A stretch of DNA of 64,000 bases, taken from positions 434,001 to 498,000 of the forward strand of contig NZ_JAGTUT010000001.1 in NCBI RefSeq assembly GCF_025685605.1, in the 5' to 3' direction. Below, piece by piece: positions 1 to 8,868 of the stretch; the stretch's first letter is position 1, and every line of letters starts with the position of its first letter. A model generated the notes under the pieces. That model was given only the letters and a program-made list of their open reading frames with translations. It was not told the origin of the DNA and did not search any database. This DNA is from Granulicella arctica (GTDB taxonomy: Bacteria; Acidobacteriota; Terriglobia; Terriglobales; Acidobacteriaceae). The position numbers and the translations under genes were made by a program.

Positions 1-2
1 CG

Positions 3-1124
3 GGGTTTCCTGACGTTCCGAATGGCTATCGCGAGTTTGCCTATGTGAGCAATGGGGCGAACAACACCGTCAGCATTCTGGACCTTGTGTATCTGCGGCA
101 GGATCGGACGGTGCGCGTGGGGGGCAATCCGTCCGGGCTTGCGGTGAATCCGGTTCGGGATGAGGTGTATGTCGTCAACTCGCAGTCAGGTTCGGTGTCG
201 GTGATCGACACGGTGAAAAACGATGTGGTGGCGACGATTCCGGTGGGGCGTCAGCCTTACTTCATCAGCGTGGATGCGGCCGGGCAGCGAGGGTTTGTGG
301 CTAATTCCGCGGCTAACAGCGTGAGTGTGATTGACCTGGAGCATCGGCGAGTTCTGGCTACGGTCGGAGCCGGGGAGCAGCCGGGGGTGGCGAAGATCTC
401 GCCTGACTCGCGGACGCTGGTGGTGAGCAACCGCGGGAGTGGGAGTGTGTCGGTCTTTGCGGTGGGGGAGGATGTAAGGGCCAGCCCGCAACTGCGGCTT
501 CGTGCGAGCTTTTCGGGGTGTCCAGGTGCTACGGACGTGGCGATCCTGCCGGACTCTTCGAAGGCCTTTGTGGCTTGCTCGGGGGGGCACCAGGTGATGG
601 CCGTGGGGCTTGCGGCGGAGGCTGGATCGTGGGCGGCGAAGCATGATGCTTCCCTGCTGACGGATCGGTTTCTGACGCTTCTCGATGTGGGGACTACACC
701 GGTTCACCTCGCGCTGAAGCCGGATGGGGGCGAGATCTTCGTGTCGAACTTCGGGTCGGACAGCATCTCGGAGATCGCTACGGGGACCAATGAGGTTGGC
801 GGGACGACGATGATCGGGACAAAGCCTAATGGGGGGATCGTCAGCGCGGACAATGGGACGCTCTGGGTGACGAACTTCGGGTCGGACTCGATCAGCCTGT
901 ACAGCATCGATGATGGGCGGGTTGAGGCCAGCATCCATACGGGGTCGGCTCCAGATGTTCTGGCCTTCTCGGCAGATGAGCACCTGCTACTGGCTACGGA
1001 CGCTCACTCGGGCGATGTTTCGGTGATCCGGACACAGGGCAAGCAGGGTGCTGCGCTGTTCACGATCATGCCTGCGGGTGGGTCTCCTAACGGGATTGTG
1101 GTGAAGGCTATGCAGGGTAAGTAA
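3..1124 (+). CDS. YVTN-type beta-propeller repeat protein, 5' end outside the window
   Basis: The protein is built from repeated blades of the type VYVVNSQSGSVSVID, GFVANSAANSVSVID, LVVSNRGSGSVSV and LWVTNFGSDSISLY, spaced about 40 to 50 residues apart. This is the pattern of YncE/YVTN beta-propeller proteins, which are usually exported or surface proteins used for binding. A GTG at position 45 could be taken as a start, but it lies inside a blade (YVSNGANNTVSILD) and the frame stays open leftwards to the window edge (GFPDVPNGYREFAY precedes it). I therefore treat the gene as truncated by the window and not as starting there. The signal peptide and first blades would lie upstream. The substrate or partner cannot be told. 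It converges with the phosphatase gene ending at 1388. Confidence 0.8.
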   Translation, partial: GFPDVPNGYREFAYVSNGANNTVSILDLVYLRQDRTVRVGGNPSGLAVNPVRDEVYVVNSQSGSVSVIDTVKNDVVATIPVGRQPYFISVDAAGQRGFVANSAANSVSVIDLEHRRVLATVGAGEQPGVAKISPDSRTLVVSNRGSGSVSVFAVGEDVRASPQLRLRASFSGCPGATDVAILPDSSKAFVACSGGHQVMAVGLAAEAGSWAAKHDASLLTDRFLTLLDVGTTPVHLALKPDGGEIFVSNFGSDSISEIATGTNEVGGTTMIGTKPNGGIVSADNGTLWVTNFGSDSISLYSIDDGRVEASIHTGSAPDVLAFSADEHLLLATDAHSGDVSVIRTQGKQGAALFTIMPAGGSPNGIVVKAMQGK

Positions 1125-1311
1125 TTTCCTTCCCAGGTCCTAAAGTGTTCATTCTAAAGGCGAAAGTACAGGAAGTCTGTAAAGTCTTGATTTTGTTCGT
1201 AAAGCATTCAAAGTAAAGGTGGTTATCTACACGGGGGACGCACTTTGTTTTGAGGTGAGGTGAGGACCGGTCTGACTGATTGATAGGTGCAAAATTCCCA
1301 GCGAGGGCGAA

Positions 1312-1353
1312 AGCCAAAAGCGACCGCAGCTTCTTCGACTTCGCTCAAGATGA
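1312..1353 (-). repeat. Interspersed repeat, GTCATCnTGAGCGAAG family, copy 1
   Basis: Read on the minus strand it begins GTCATCTTGAGCGAAGTCG and continues through GAAGAAGCTGCGGTCGC. It matches the copies near 4599, 7577 and 50128. It lies in the 263-bp gap between two convergent genes (1125-1387). The rest of that gap shows no convincing gene or hairpin. Confidence 0.6.
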
Positions 1354-1387
1354 CCGTGCTGGGGTGGGTTAAAGCCTCCCTAGTGGG

Positions 1388-3553
1388 TTAGAGCTGACGG
1401 GCGAGGACGAGAGTGATGTCGTCGGGCTGTTCGTCGGCTCCGATCCAGGCGTCGAGGGCCTGCATGACCTGGGCGGAGATGATGTGGAGCGGCTCGTCGC
1501 GATAGCGGGTGACTACCTCGATAAGGCGTTCTTCGCCGAAGTCGCCAAAGTCGTTTTCGGGTTCGGTGACGCCGTCGGAGTAGGCGATGAGGATGTCGCC
1601 GACGCTCATCCTGAAGCGACCTTCTTCGTATTGCATGCCGTCCATGAGGCCGACGACGGTGCCCCCGCAGTCGAGGCGGCGGATGGAGTTGTCGCGGCCC
1701 AGGAGAAAGGGCGGTAACTGGCCGGCGTTTGAGTAGGTGAGCCAGGCGGAGGCGGCGTCGTAGTGGGCGAGGAAGAGGGTGGCGTACTTCTCAGGCTGGG
1801 TGCTGCGATAGAGGTGACGGTTGAGGAGCGACATGATGCGGCCGGGGGACTCGAAGAGTTCGCCGGAGTCGCCGGAGCGACCGTCGCGGCTGGCGGTTAG
1901 CCCGGCTACGGAGGAAGCAGAGTAGACCACCGCTTCGCTGGCAAACCGATAGGCACGGACGGCGGAGTGGAGGGTAGCCATAAGGAGGGCGGCAGAGATT
2001 CCCTTGCCGCTGATGTCGCCGAGGGCAATGCCGACGCCGGTCTCGACTCGCTTCTCAGAGGCTTCGAGGTCATCTTTATAGAAGACGAGAAAGTCGTAGT
2101 AGTCACCGCTGACGGAGCGTGCGGGGCGGCAGACACCGTGGAGTTCGAGGGTGGGCAGGTCGCGGACTGCGGTGGGAAAGAGGTTGGCCTGGACCTCCTG
2201 GGCGATGGAGAGTTCGTTCTGGAGGCGCTCTTTCTCCTGCTGCTCTTCGAGGAGGCGCTGGAGGGAGACGGTCATGCGGTTGAAGGAGCGGCTGAGCTCG
2301 GCCAGCTGGTCGGTACGGGAGACGGCGATGCGGTGATGGAGGTCGCCTCGGTCGATGGAGAGGGTGGCCTCGTAGAGGTCGTGGACGGAGGCGGTCATGG
2401 TGCGGCTCATGCGCATGGCCATGACGAGGGCGAGGAGTTCGATCAGGGTAAAGATGATGCAGAGGACGATAAGCCCAACGCGGATGGTGGAGGTGACGAT
2501 GCCGCCCAGCGAGGCTCCGAAGAGCTGAAGGTAGAGGAGCGACGGGCGGGAGTCGACGTTGATGGGAACGCCGTCGGACTTGCCTGTCTCCCAATCGGTG
2601 ACGGCGAGGGTGGAGAAGAAGTGGACGGGGATATCAATGACGTTGAGTGAGGGTGGCTGGGTTCCGCCGGAGACGAGGTGGGAGCGCGACGAGAAAGGCC
2701 GCTCTTTTTTGCGATTGGAAGCCAAGACCTCTTCTGCCGTTTTCTCGGAGGAGATAGCAGCGCGACCCAGGCCGTCGGAGATGAAGTCCATGACGCCGCT
2801 ATCGACGGGGAGACTGCTGAGGAGGGTGAAGAGGCGGCCATCGGCGAGGCGTTGCTGGTTGACGGCGACGAGATAGGTATCGCCACCGTCGAGGACGAGC
2901 GAACGGAAGCTACCGTTCTTTAGGTCGACTGCCCAGGCTGGCAGCCCGAGGGGTACGGTGGGGTGGGCGGAGGAGGTGGGCAGGGTAAAGGGCGTGCCGT
3001 TGACGAAGGCTTCGAGGTGGCGGTGGAGGCGTGGGCCTTTGATGGTGCTGGCGGCGGCGCGCTCGGAGTCGCTGAGATCCTGCGAGCGAGATCTTGATTC
3101 CGAGTCTGACTTGAGGCCGAAGATGGGCACGATGCGGGCGACGAGGGCGGAGTTATCGGCGCTCATCTGGTCGAGTTCGGCCTGGACGCGGGTGTCGGCG
3201 AGGTGAATGGAGAACTGGCCGGCGGCGATGTAGGCCGAGATGGTGACGAGGGTGATGCCGAGGACGACGGGCGCGAGGCCGATGAGCAGGTAGGTAAGGA
3301 TGAGCTTGTTGCGGAGGCTCCAGAGCATGCGGTTGCGGATGAAGCGGACGAGGAGCGGGATGGCAACGCAGGCGAGGGCGATGACGATGAGGATCTGAAG
3401 GACGCCGAAGAAGGTCCCGATGGCTCCCCGGACGAAGGTGAGAAGCCAGGAGAGGAAGAAGGAGACGACAAGCCAGAGGGCGGCTCCGGCGAGGCCGTCG
3501 TGGGGGGTGCGTTGGAACAAGCTCTGCAGGGTTGCGCGGATCGAGTTCGGCAT
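1388..3553 (-). CDS. Membrane-bound PP2C/SpoIIE-type serine phosphatase with HAMP domain (RsbU-like)
   Basis: The 721-residue protein has three hydrophobic segments within residues 15-110, an extracytoplasmic stretch to about 345, and another membrane segment near 345-380. A HAMP domain (RMSRTMTASVHDLYEATLSI, then DQLAELSRSFNRM) and a short coiled linker follow. The C-terminal SpoIIE/PP2C catalytic domain has the metal-binding signatures SGDYYDF, LGDISGKGISAALLMA, YSDGVTEP and DDITLVLA. Members of this family dephosphorylate anti-anti-sigma factors in partner-switching control; the partner proteins are not in this window. The start ATG lies 7 nt after the stop of the YihY gene, and an AGGAGG sits inside the end of that gene, so the two are probably translationally coupled. 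Confidence 0.85.
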   Translation of the reverse strand: MPNSIRATLQSLFQRTPHDGLAGAALWLVVSFFLSWLLTFVRGAIGTFFGVLQILIVIALACVAIPLLVRFIRNRMLWSLRNKLILTYLLIGLAPVVLGITLVTISAYIAAGQFSIHLADTRVQAELDQMSADNSALVARIVPIFGLKSDSESRSRSQDLSDSERAAASTIKGPRLHRHLEAFVNGTPFTLPTSSAHPTVPLGLPAWAVDLKNGSFRSLVLDGGDTYLVAVNQQRLADGRLFTLLSSLPVDSGVMDFISDGLGRAAISSEKTAEEVLASNRKKERPFSSRSHLVSGGTQPPSLNVIDIPVHFFSTLAVTDWETGKSDGVPINVDSRPSLLYLQLFGASLGGIVTSTIRVGLIVLCIIFTLIELLALVMAMRMSRTMTASVHDLYEATLSIDRGDLHHRIAVSRTDQLAELSRSFNRMTVSLQRLLEEQQEKERLQNELSIAQEVQANLFPTAVRDLPTLELHGVCRPARSVSGDYYDFLVFYKDDLEASEKRVETGVGIALGDISGKGISAALLMATLHSAVRAYRFASEAVVYSASSVAGLTASRDGRSGDSGELFESPGRIMSLLNRHLYRSTQPEKYATLFLAHYDAASAWLTYSNAGQLPPFLLGRDNSIRRLDCGGTVVGLMDGMQYEEGRFRMSVGDILIAYSDGVTEPENDFGDFGEERLIEVVTRYRDEPLHIISAQVMQALDAWIGADEQPDDITLVLARQL

Positions 3554-3560
3554 GCTTCGG

Positions 3561-4499
3561 TCAGCCCTCCTGCTCAGCCTGGCGTGCCAGTCGGAGGGTA
3601 TAACGGGTCGCCGAAAAGTGTGCTCCGGCGAGAAGCAGAAGGCCGGAGAGGAAGGCCCACATCATGAGGCCTACCGATATATAGAAGGGACCGTAGACGG
3701 ACTGGAAGTCGAGCCACGGGAGGGCGAGGATGTAGAGGTGTTTTGCTCCTTCCCAGAGGAGGCCGACGACGATGGCCGTGGGGAGGACGGCGCGGGCCGG
3801 GACGGAGCGGTTGGGCAGAACCCAATAAATAAGGAAGAAGAGAAGGATGCTGGCGATGCCAGCGAAGATCTTCATGGCGCTGTAGGCGAAGTAGCGGAAG
3901 ACGACGTTGTCGGTGTGGCCGAAGAAGATCCACGTGATGACGGTGGTGTGACCGGCCGTGAGGGCGACGGAGGCCATGGCGAGTGCGCCGACGGCAAAGG
4001 CGAGGCCGATGGAGACGATCTGGTTGCGGAGGTAGGAGCGGTTCTCTTTGACTCCCCAGACGCTATTGAGGGCAACTTCGAGGGGAAGGAAGACGCCGGT
4101 CGAGGTGACGAGGAGCATGACGAGCGAGAAGAGTTGGGTGCCCTTGCGCGGATGGGCGAGCATGGCCATGTTGCGCATGACGAAGTCCTGACCGACGGGG
4201 AGGAAGCTCTTCATCAGGTCGGCGACGACCGACTCCATGGCGCGGGAGTGGAGGACCTGGCGGCAGATGGTGAGCAGGAGAACGATGAAGGGGAAGAGCG
4301 AGAAGATGACGTTTGCTGCGACCGAGAAGGCATAGGTGTGGACCTCGGTCTTGATCATGTAACAGAAGAGGGCGACGAACTGGCTCCAGAGGCCGTTGCG
4401 GCGAACGGTGGGGCGCAGGTCTTCTACCGGGACGTCTGGCGTGACGAGGTCCTTCGGTTCGGGGGGTGGTGGTGCGGGCTGGGAAACTATGGACGGCAT
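3561..4499 (-). CDS. YihY/virulence factor BrkB family inner-membrane protein
   Basis: At 312 residues it is of normal length for the family. About six hydrophobic segments start near residue 45 (VALFCYMIKTEVHTYAFSVAANVIFSLFPF), and the family-typical stretch LEVALNSVWGVKENRSYLRNQ is present. The end is charged. YihY proteins were once named as RNase BN or as a Bordetella serum-resistance factor, and their molecular role remains unclear. Here it is the first gene of a short minus-strand unit with the downstream phosphatase. No strong ribosome-binding site is visible before the ATG at 4499, and the N-terminal 40 residues are proline-rich and cytoplasmic. Confidence 0.8.
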   Translation of the reverse strand: MPSIVSQPAPPPPEPKDLVTPDVPVEDLRPTVRRNGLWSQFVALFCYMIKTEVHTYAFSVAANVIFSLFPFIVLLLTICRQVLHSRAMESVVADLMKSFLPVGQDFVMRNMAMLAHPRKGTQLFSLVMLLVTSTGVFLPLEVALNSVWGVKENRSYLRNQIVSIGLAFAVGALAMASVALTAGHTTVITWIFFGHTDNVVFRYFAYSAMKIFAGIASILLFFLIYWVLPNRSVPARAVLPTAIVVGLLWEGAKHLYILALPWLDFQSVYGPFYISVGLMMWAFLSGLLLLAGAHFSATRYTLRLARQAEQEG

Positions 4500-4560
4500 G
4501 GGCTGTAGTTTGTCTAACCGATGCTAACAGGGTGGGGCAAGGGGAAGACTCGGGGGGCGG

Positions 4561-4610
4561 TACAAGCAAAAGCAAAATGCGGAGGTTCTTCGCCTCGCTC
4601 AGGATGACAG
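4561..4610 (-). repeat. Interspersed repeat copy 2, overlapping the end of queG
   Basis: On the minus strand it reads CTGTCATCCTGAGCGAGG, then CGAAGAACCTCCGCATTTTGC. Its first 12 bases are the last three codons and the stop of queG (Leu-Ser-Ser-stop). A copy near 50128 does exactly the same to an unrelated gene. Confidence 0.75.
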
Positions 4611-5708
4611 TTTTATAAGTTGCTTGATAGCCCATTGAGCGTGCTCGGCGAGGATCGGGTCTTCGCTGGTCTGCCAGGCCTCGAGTTGGGGGAGGAAGGC
4701 TGGGTTGCCGCTGTTGCCCATGGCGATGGCAACGTTGCGGTGGAGGCGGTGGCGTTTGGTGCGTTCGAGGGGGGAGCCTTTGAAGTGGCGCTTGAAGGTG
4801 GCGGCGTCCATCTGGGCGAGCCATTCGAGGGCTGGATTGATGAGTTCGGGAAGGGGTCCGGTTCCCTTGCCCGAGGCGATGGGGGCTTTGCGGTTCCAGG
4901 GGCAGACGTCCTGGCAGATGTCGCAGCCGAAGACCTGACGGCCTATAAGGGGGCGGAGGGATTCGGGGATGGTACCTTTTTTCTCGATGGTGAGGTAGGC
5001 GATGCAGAGGGAGGCGTCCATCTGGTGGGGGGCGATGAGGGCGTTGGTGGGGCAGGCGTCGATGCAGCGGGTGCAGGAGCCGCAGCGGTCTTGTGCCTCG
5101 AGCGAAATGACGGATTCGGGAAGGGCTAGCGAGGTGACGATGACGCCCAGGAGGAGCCAGGAGCCGAGTTGCTGGTTGAGGATGCAGGTGTTCTTGCCGA
5201 CCCAGCCTACTCCGGACTTTGCGGCATAGCTGCGCTCGATGAGGGGGCCGGTGTCGACGTAGCAGCGGGTCTCGCAGGTGGTTTGCTGCAGCAGGCCTGC
5301 TTCGATTTGGCGGAGACGGGCCAGGAGGTCATCGTGGTAGTCGGAGGGTTCGGAATCTTTTCCAGACCATGCATAGCGGGCGATCCAGCCGGTGGTGTCG
5401 GGTGCGGGGTCGATGGAGCGGGGGGCGTCGGCGTTGTAGTTGATGGCGCAGACGATGATGGAGCGGGCCCAGGGGATGGCGACCTGGACGGCGGTGCGGA
5501 GGAGGGTTCCCTGCTCGTCGCGGCGCTTGAGGTAGTCCATCTCGCCTGCGTGGCCGGCGGCGACCCAGGTGGTGAAGCGCTCGGCGGTCTCGGTGCCGGT
5601 GCTTGTGGCGGAGGCGATGCCGGTGGTGTCGAAGCCCGCGGATGCGGCTAGTTCGAGCACGCGCTGGTGGAGGGTTGGGGTCCACTCGGCTGGCATGGGG
5701 GCTTCCAT
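4599..5708 (-). CDS. queG: Epoxyqueuosine reductase
   Basis: This iron-sulfur, cobalamin-dependent enzyme performs the last step of queuosine synthesis, reducing epoxyqueuosine in tRNA. The two ferredoxin-like cluster motifs are visible as CGSCTRCIDACPTNAL and CDICQDVCPWN. N-terminal family blocks are also visible (RYAWSGKDSEPSDYHD, YVDTGPLIERSYAAKSGVGWVGKN). A HEAT-like tail contains RTKRHRLHRNVAIAMGNSG. At 369 residues it is full length. The final Leu-Ser-Ser and stop come from an interspersed repeat, so the native C-terminus may have been replaced. An internal ATG at 5696 has a better upstream purine run (GGAAG) than the outer ATG used here. A queuosine-precursor transporter lies in the same window at 18.1 kb. 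Confidence 0.9.
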   Translation of the reverse strand: MEAPMPAEWTPTLHQRVLELAASAGFDTTGIASATSTGTETAERFTTWVAAGHAGEMDYLKRRDEQGTLLRTAVQVAIPWARSIIVCAINYNADAPRSIDPAPDTTGWIARYAWSGKDSEPSDYHDDLLARLRQIEAGLLQQTTCETRCYVDTGPLIERSYAAKSGVGWVGKNTCILNQQLGSWLLLGVIVTSLALPESVISLEAQDRCGSCTRCIDACPTNALIAPHQMDASLCIAYLTIEKKGTIPESLRPLIGRQVFGCDICQDVCPWNRKAPIASGKGTGPLPELINPALEWLAQMDAATFKRHFKGSPLERTKRHRLHRNVAIAMGNSGNPAFLPQLEAWQTSEDPILAEHAQWAIKQLIKLSS

Positions 5709-5780
5709 GACTTTATAGGAACACGTCTGGGGGAGAACGAGGGTCCAGCGGGTGCTGAACCCTCGTGTGCGGCGGTGAGG

Positions 5781-7517
5781 CTACTGGTTTTTGCAGGCCT
5801 TGTCGTTGGTGACGCCGGTGAGCTTCTGGTTGGCGGCGGTGAGGGTACGGCTATAGCAGTTGCCGAGGGTATCGCTGCTCTTGTAGGTGGCGGTGGTCTT
5901 ACCTATGCCAGCGGCGCTCAGGGCTCCGGCAGCGGTGAATTGGAGGGTGTCTGTGGAGTTGACCGCTTCCCTGGTCTTGCTCTCGTAGAGGAGGAAGCCG
6001 TCGAGGCTCTTGGTTTCGTTGAGGATGTTCTTCTGGTCGGAGGTGACGACCTGGGTCTGGGTGCCGTCGGAGTTGAGGAGGAAGGAGTAGTCGAGGGTGA
6101 GCGGGAAGGAGATGGTCTTGTGGTCCTGCTCGACGAGGAATCCGTCGCGTGTGGTGGTGTTGGCATCGACGGTGCTGGTCTGGACCATGTTCTGGATCTC
6201 AGGTGCGCCGATCTTTGCGTTGACGTTGAAGGTGCCGGTGCTGTTGAAGTCGACCTTCTGCTCGACGGTGGTTTCGATGCGACCGAGGGAGGTTTCGACG
6301 TAGCCCTTGATGGCGAACTTTCGCGCGGAGGCTACGGTGATGGTGCCGGTGGTGACGCCGGCGGAGGTTGTGGTCAGCTTCTCGACGACGGTGGGCTCAG
6401 GTGGGGTGAGGGTGTTGCTGACGAGAGCTCCGTTGACCTGCGACTTGAAGTGGTCGGTGTAGACGAGCAGGGTGGCGGTGGCGAGGAAGTAGCTGTTGGC
6501 GTTGTAGACGCTGACGCCGACGGTGTGCTGGTTGCCGTCGTTGAGGAGGCCGGCGAAGGGGGTGAGGTCGACCCGGTAGGGCTTGAAGTTGAGGGTCTGG
6601 ACGCCGGTGATGGGCTCCCAGAGGTAGGGGTCGAGGCCGCCGGTGAAGATCCATGGGTAGACCGGGGCCACGCCTGCGGACTTGCCGTCGATGGTAATCT
6701 CGGTCTCGCGGAAGGGCGTGTTGCCGTATGCCTCGAGGTTACCGGTTTGATCGTTCGGGACGTTGAGGTACCAGAACTCATCGGTTGACTGGCTCTGGGA
6801 GATGACGTCGAGGTAAGCGCGGGTGACGTTGCGCGGGAGGGTGAGGGTCTGGGTGAGCTGGTCGGCGGTGGTGTTGAGGGTGCCCGCGTTGTTGACGATG
6901 GGCGTGATGACGCCTGCGTTTTCTACGGAGCTGATGGGGATGACGAGGTCAGGGACGGCTGGGGCAAGTGCGGCGAAGGAGGCCGGGTAGAACTCGAGCG
7001 CGGCGTTGCCGTAGATGATGCCGGTATAGGTGGAGTTGACGATGTTGTAGACGATGGCCTGGCCGGTCTGCGGAGTTTTGAGGAGAGCGGAGAGGTCGGT
7101 GACGTCGCGCTCAATGTGCCAGGAGGGGCTGAGGGCGCTGCGAGGCTCGGCGGTGGTGCCGTAGAAGATGTTGGTGTTGCCGAGGTAGAGCTGCGCGGTG
7201 CGGTCGAACTGGCGACCGGCGGTGACGGTGAAGTCGGCGGTGAGGACGATCTTTGCCCAGGGGCCGTGGCAGGAGGTGGGTGGGGTGAAGCTCATCGGCT
7301 TACCGCTGTAGTCGCCGAACTCCTGATTGGTGAGCAGAGGGACGACGCAAGGGGTGGTGGAGGGCCTGGTAACTGGCGGCTCGGCGGTGGCGGGGTTGGA
7401 CGAACCGATCTGCAGGGTCGGCGGAACGACGACGACCTGGGCGCAGGCTGCACCGGCGGCGAGGAGCAGGAGGCTTGAAGAGACGAGAAGACGGCGAGAG
7501 CTGGTGAGGATCTGCAC
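5781..7517 (-). CDS. Secreted peptide-N-glycosidase A-like protein (PNGase A family)
   Basis: After a signal peptide (LLVSSSLLLLAAGAACAQ) the protein shows the PNGase A N-terminal pattern. This includes TNQEFGDYSGKPMSFTPP, CHGPWAKIVLTADFTVTAGRQFDR, a Leu-Gly-Asn turn and a later WYLNVPNDQ block. Enzymes of this family release N-glycans from glycopeptides. It is well known from plants and fungi and also occurs in some bacteria. At 578 residues it is of full family length. I start it at the second GTG (7517) because AAGGA lies 7 nt before it, whereas the outer GTG at 7523 is too close. It stands alone, with repeats upstream. Activity is an inference from family resemblance only. Confidence 0.7.
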   Translation of the reverse strand: MQILTSSRRLLVSSSLLLLAAGAACAQVVVVPPTLQIGSSNPATAEPPVTRPSTTPCVVPLLTNQEFGDYSGKPMSFTPPTSCHGPWAKIVLTADFTVTAGRQFDRTAQLYLGNTNIFYGTTAEPRSALSPSWHIERDVTDLSALLKTPQTGQAIVYNIVNSTYTGIIYGNAALEFYPASFAALAPAVPDLVIPISSVENAGVITPIVNNAGTLNTTADQLTQTLTLPRNVTRAYLDVISQSQSTDEFWYLNVPNDQTGNLEAYGNTPFRETEITIDGKSAGVAPVYPWIFTGGLDPYLWEPITGVQTLNFKPYRVDLTPFAGLLNDGNQHTVGVSVYNANSYFLATATLLVYTDHFKSQVNGALVSNTLTPPEPTVVEKLTTTSAGVTTGTITVASARKFAIKGYVETSLGRIETTVEQKVDFNSTGTFNVNAKIGAPEIQNMVQTSTVDANTTTRDGFLVEQDHKTISFPLTLDYSFLLNSDGTQTQVVTSDQKNILNETKSLDGFLLYESKTREAVNSTDTLQFTAAGALSAAGIGKTTATYKSSDTLGNCYSRTLTAANQKLTGVTNDKACKNQ

Positions 7518-7576
7518 AGACACTTCCTTTCAGGGGTGATGGCGGCACGATATCACAGGTGTTGTTGTGGGAAGTT

Positions 7577-7604
7577 GGTTCTTCGGACGCGCTCAGGAAG
7601 ACAG
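7577..7604 (-). repeat. Interspersed repeat copy 3 (degenerate)
   Basis: The minus strand reads CTGTCTTCCTGAGCGCGTCC and then GAAGAACC, a diverged version of CTGTCATCCTGAGCGAAGTC plus GAAGAACC. It is the first of three repeat-like elements in the 7518-7770 gap. Confidence 0.5.
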
Positions 7605-7630
7605 TTGAGGGGATGAACACAGATGCCCTT

Positions 7631-7704
7631 CGGGAACGACAACCAGGGCAAAAACACGATGCGGGGTCTCTCCACTTCGCGTTGCTTCGGACGAGATGAA
7701 GTCT
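7631..7704 (+). repeat. Second, more diverged repeat unit next to copy 3
   Basis: The segment reads GGGAACGACAACCAGGGCAA, then GATGCGGGGTCTCTCCACTTCGC and GACGAGATGAAG. Its layout (aacgacaa-ggcaaaa-gatgcgggg-cttcgc-agatga) corresponds to the reverse complement of copy 4 at 50128. It is therefore probably an eroded member of the same family. Confidence 0.4.
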
Positions 7705-7713
7705 GTTTTGGGA

Positions 7714-7757
7714 GGGGTGGAATGAGAGCCACGAATTTGTGGCGCTCACTCCACCCC
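7714..7757. repeat. Large imperfect hairpin downstream of the VOC gene
   Basis: GGGGTGGA pairs with TCCACCCC, TGAG with CTCA and GCCAC with GTGGC. Two mismatches separate these arms and the loop is GAATTT, so 17 of 19 positions pair. It begins 13 bp after the stop of the minus-strand VOC gene and could end its transcript, though no T-run follows on that strand. It may equally be a dispersed palindromic repeat. Confidence 0.6.
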
Positions 7758-7770
7758 GCCCGATCTTAGG

Positions 7771-8700
7771 CTAGTGGGTTGGGCTTTCTGCTGTGAAGCC
7801 GGAGCAGCAGGGTTTCATGACGGGTTGAAACTCCATCAACTCGACGCGGGTCATGTCGGGGTCGTAGAGGTTCCCTTGCCACTTGCCGTCTTTGCCCATC
7901 TGGGGCCCGTCGTGGCGGGGGCTGAGGCGGTCCTCTTTGTAGAGGGTTTGGATGGCCTGCTCCATGTTGGGGACACCGATGGAGAAATGGTTGAGGACGC
8001 CAAGCTCTCGCTGATCGACCTTCGCGATGGGCGTGGTGGAGCCGTCGCCGACCATCATGTACTCAAGCCAGTCGTGACCGTCGGGGACCTGTGCTGAGAT
8101 CCAGTCGACCTTGTCGGGCTGCATCGCTCCAAACCAGTAGGGTTTGAAGCCGAGGAGGTCTTTGTAGAAGCGGTCTTCGGCGGCCTTGTCGTGGACGAGG
8201 AAGCCGACGTGGATGACGTGGGTGCCGATGGGCTTGCCGCCCGCGAGCGAAGGAGCGTGGCCGGGCTGAACGAACTGGACGACGTTGCCCTCAGGATCTT
8301 TGGTGCTGAACCAGTGGCTGCCGTCACTGGCCAGGGCGACGGGCGCGCCTGGGTCGGTGCCGTGAGCTTTGAGGTAGGAGTGCAGTGCAGGGGCGTCGGT
8401 GGTGATGAAGGCGACGCAACCGATGCGGCTGATGGAGTGGTCGGCTGGAAGCGGAAGGACCTCGACGAATTGCGTGGCGCTGAAGTAGAAGCGCTTGCCT
8501 TCCGCGGACTGGGGGTCGGGAGCTTTGACGCCGCCGAGTACGTGCCCGTAGAAGTTCTCGGAGGCTGCCGGGTCACTCGCAAAGACGCACATGTGGGAGA
8601 TGCCGGTGATGGCTGGACGCTTTTGCTGAGCAAAGAGACTTGTGAGGCTGAGGGTGGCGCAGGAGGCGACAAGGGCGAGGCGCTTGAGAGAGATCATCAT
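7771..8700 (-). CDS. Exported two-module VOC (glyoxalase/dioxygenase superfamily) protein
   Basis: Two vicinal-oxygen-chelate modules follow one another: ITGISHMCVFASDPAASENF and IHVGFLVHDKAAEDRFYKDL. Each is followed by family features such as STKDPEGNVVQFVQ and NLYDPDMTRVELMEF. The N-terminus SLKRLALVASCATLSLTSLFAQ is a signal peptide, so the product acts outside the cytoplasm. I place the start at 8700, which gives 309 residues and begins just before the signal peptide; a longer frame adds 25 residues of poor sequence. The superfamily covers lyases, dioxygenases and resistance proteins, so the substrate cannot be stated. It is divergent to the esterase gene at 8869. Confidence 0.75.
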   Translation of the reverse strand: MMISLKRLALVASCATLSLTSLFAQQKRPAITGISHMCVFASDPAASENFYGHVLGGVKAPDPQSAEGKRFYFSATQFVEVLPLPADHSISRIGCVAFITTDAPALHSYLKAHGTDPGAPVALASDGSHWFSTKDPEGNVVQFVQPGHAPSLAGGKPIGTHVIHVGFLVHDKAAEDRFYKDLLGFKPYWFGAMQPDKVDWISAQVPDGHDWLEYMMVGDGSTTPIAKVDQRELGVLNHFSIGVPNMEQAIQTLYKEDRLSPRHDGPQMGKDGKWQGNLYDPDMTRVELMEFQPVMKPCCSGFTAESPTH

Positions 8701-8868
8701 CGGGAGACTCACTTTTGATTTGTGGAGCGAGCAGTGCCGGATATGACGGCAAGGTTCGTTCGAGAACGGTAGCATGAGTCGGCGATCGCTGGCATGAAAC
8801 GCTACTTCTCCGGAACCGTATACTGGTGCGCGAACGAGTGGCAGTTGTTTTAAGAGGATGGGTGCGGC

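Noticed and set aside
3420..4508. 362-residue open frame on the plus strand
   Set aside because: It is the antisense shadow of the YihY gene; the sequence is a Gly/Glu/Asp-rich string with no fold-like pattern.
5667..6788. 373-residue open frame on the plus strand
   Set aside because: It is antisense to the PNGase A-like gene and consists of GGG/GEG-type low-complexity sequence caused by codon bias.
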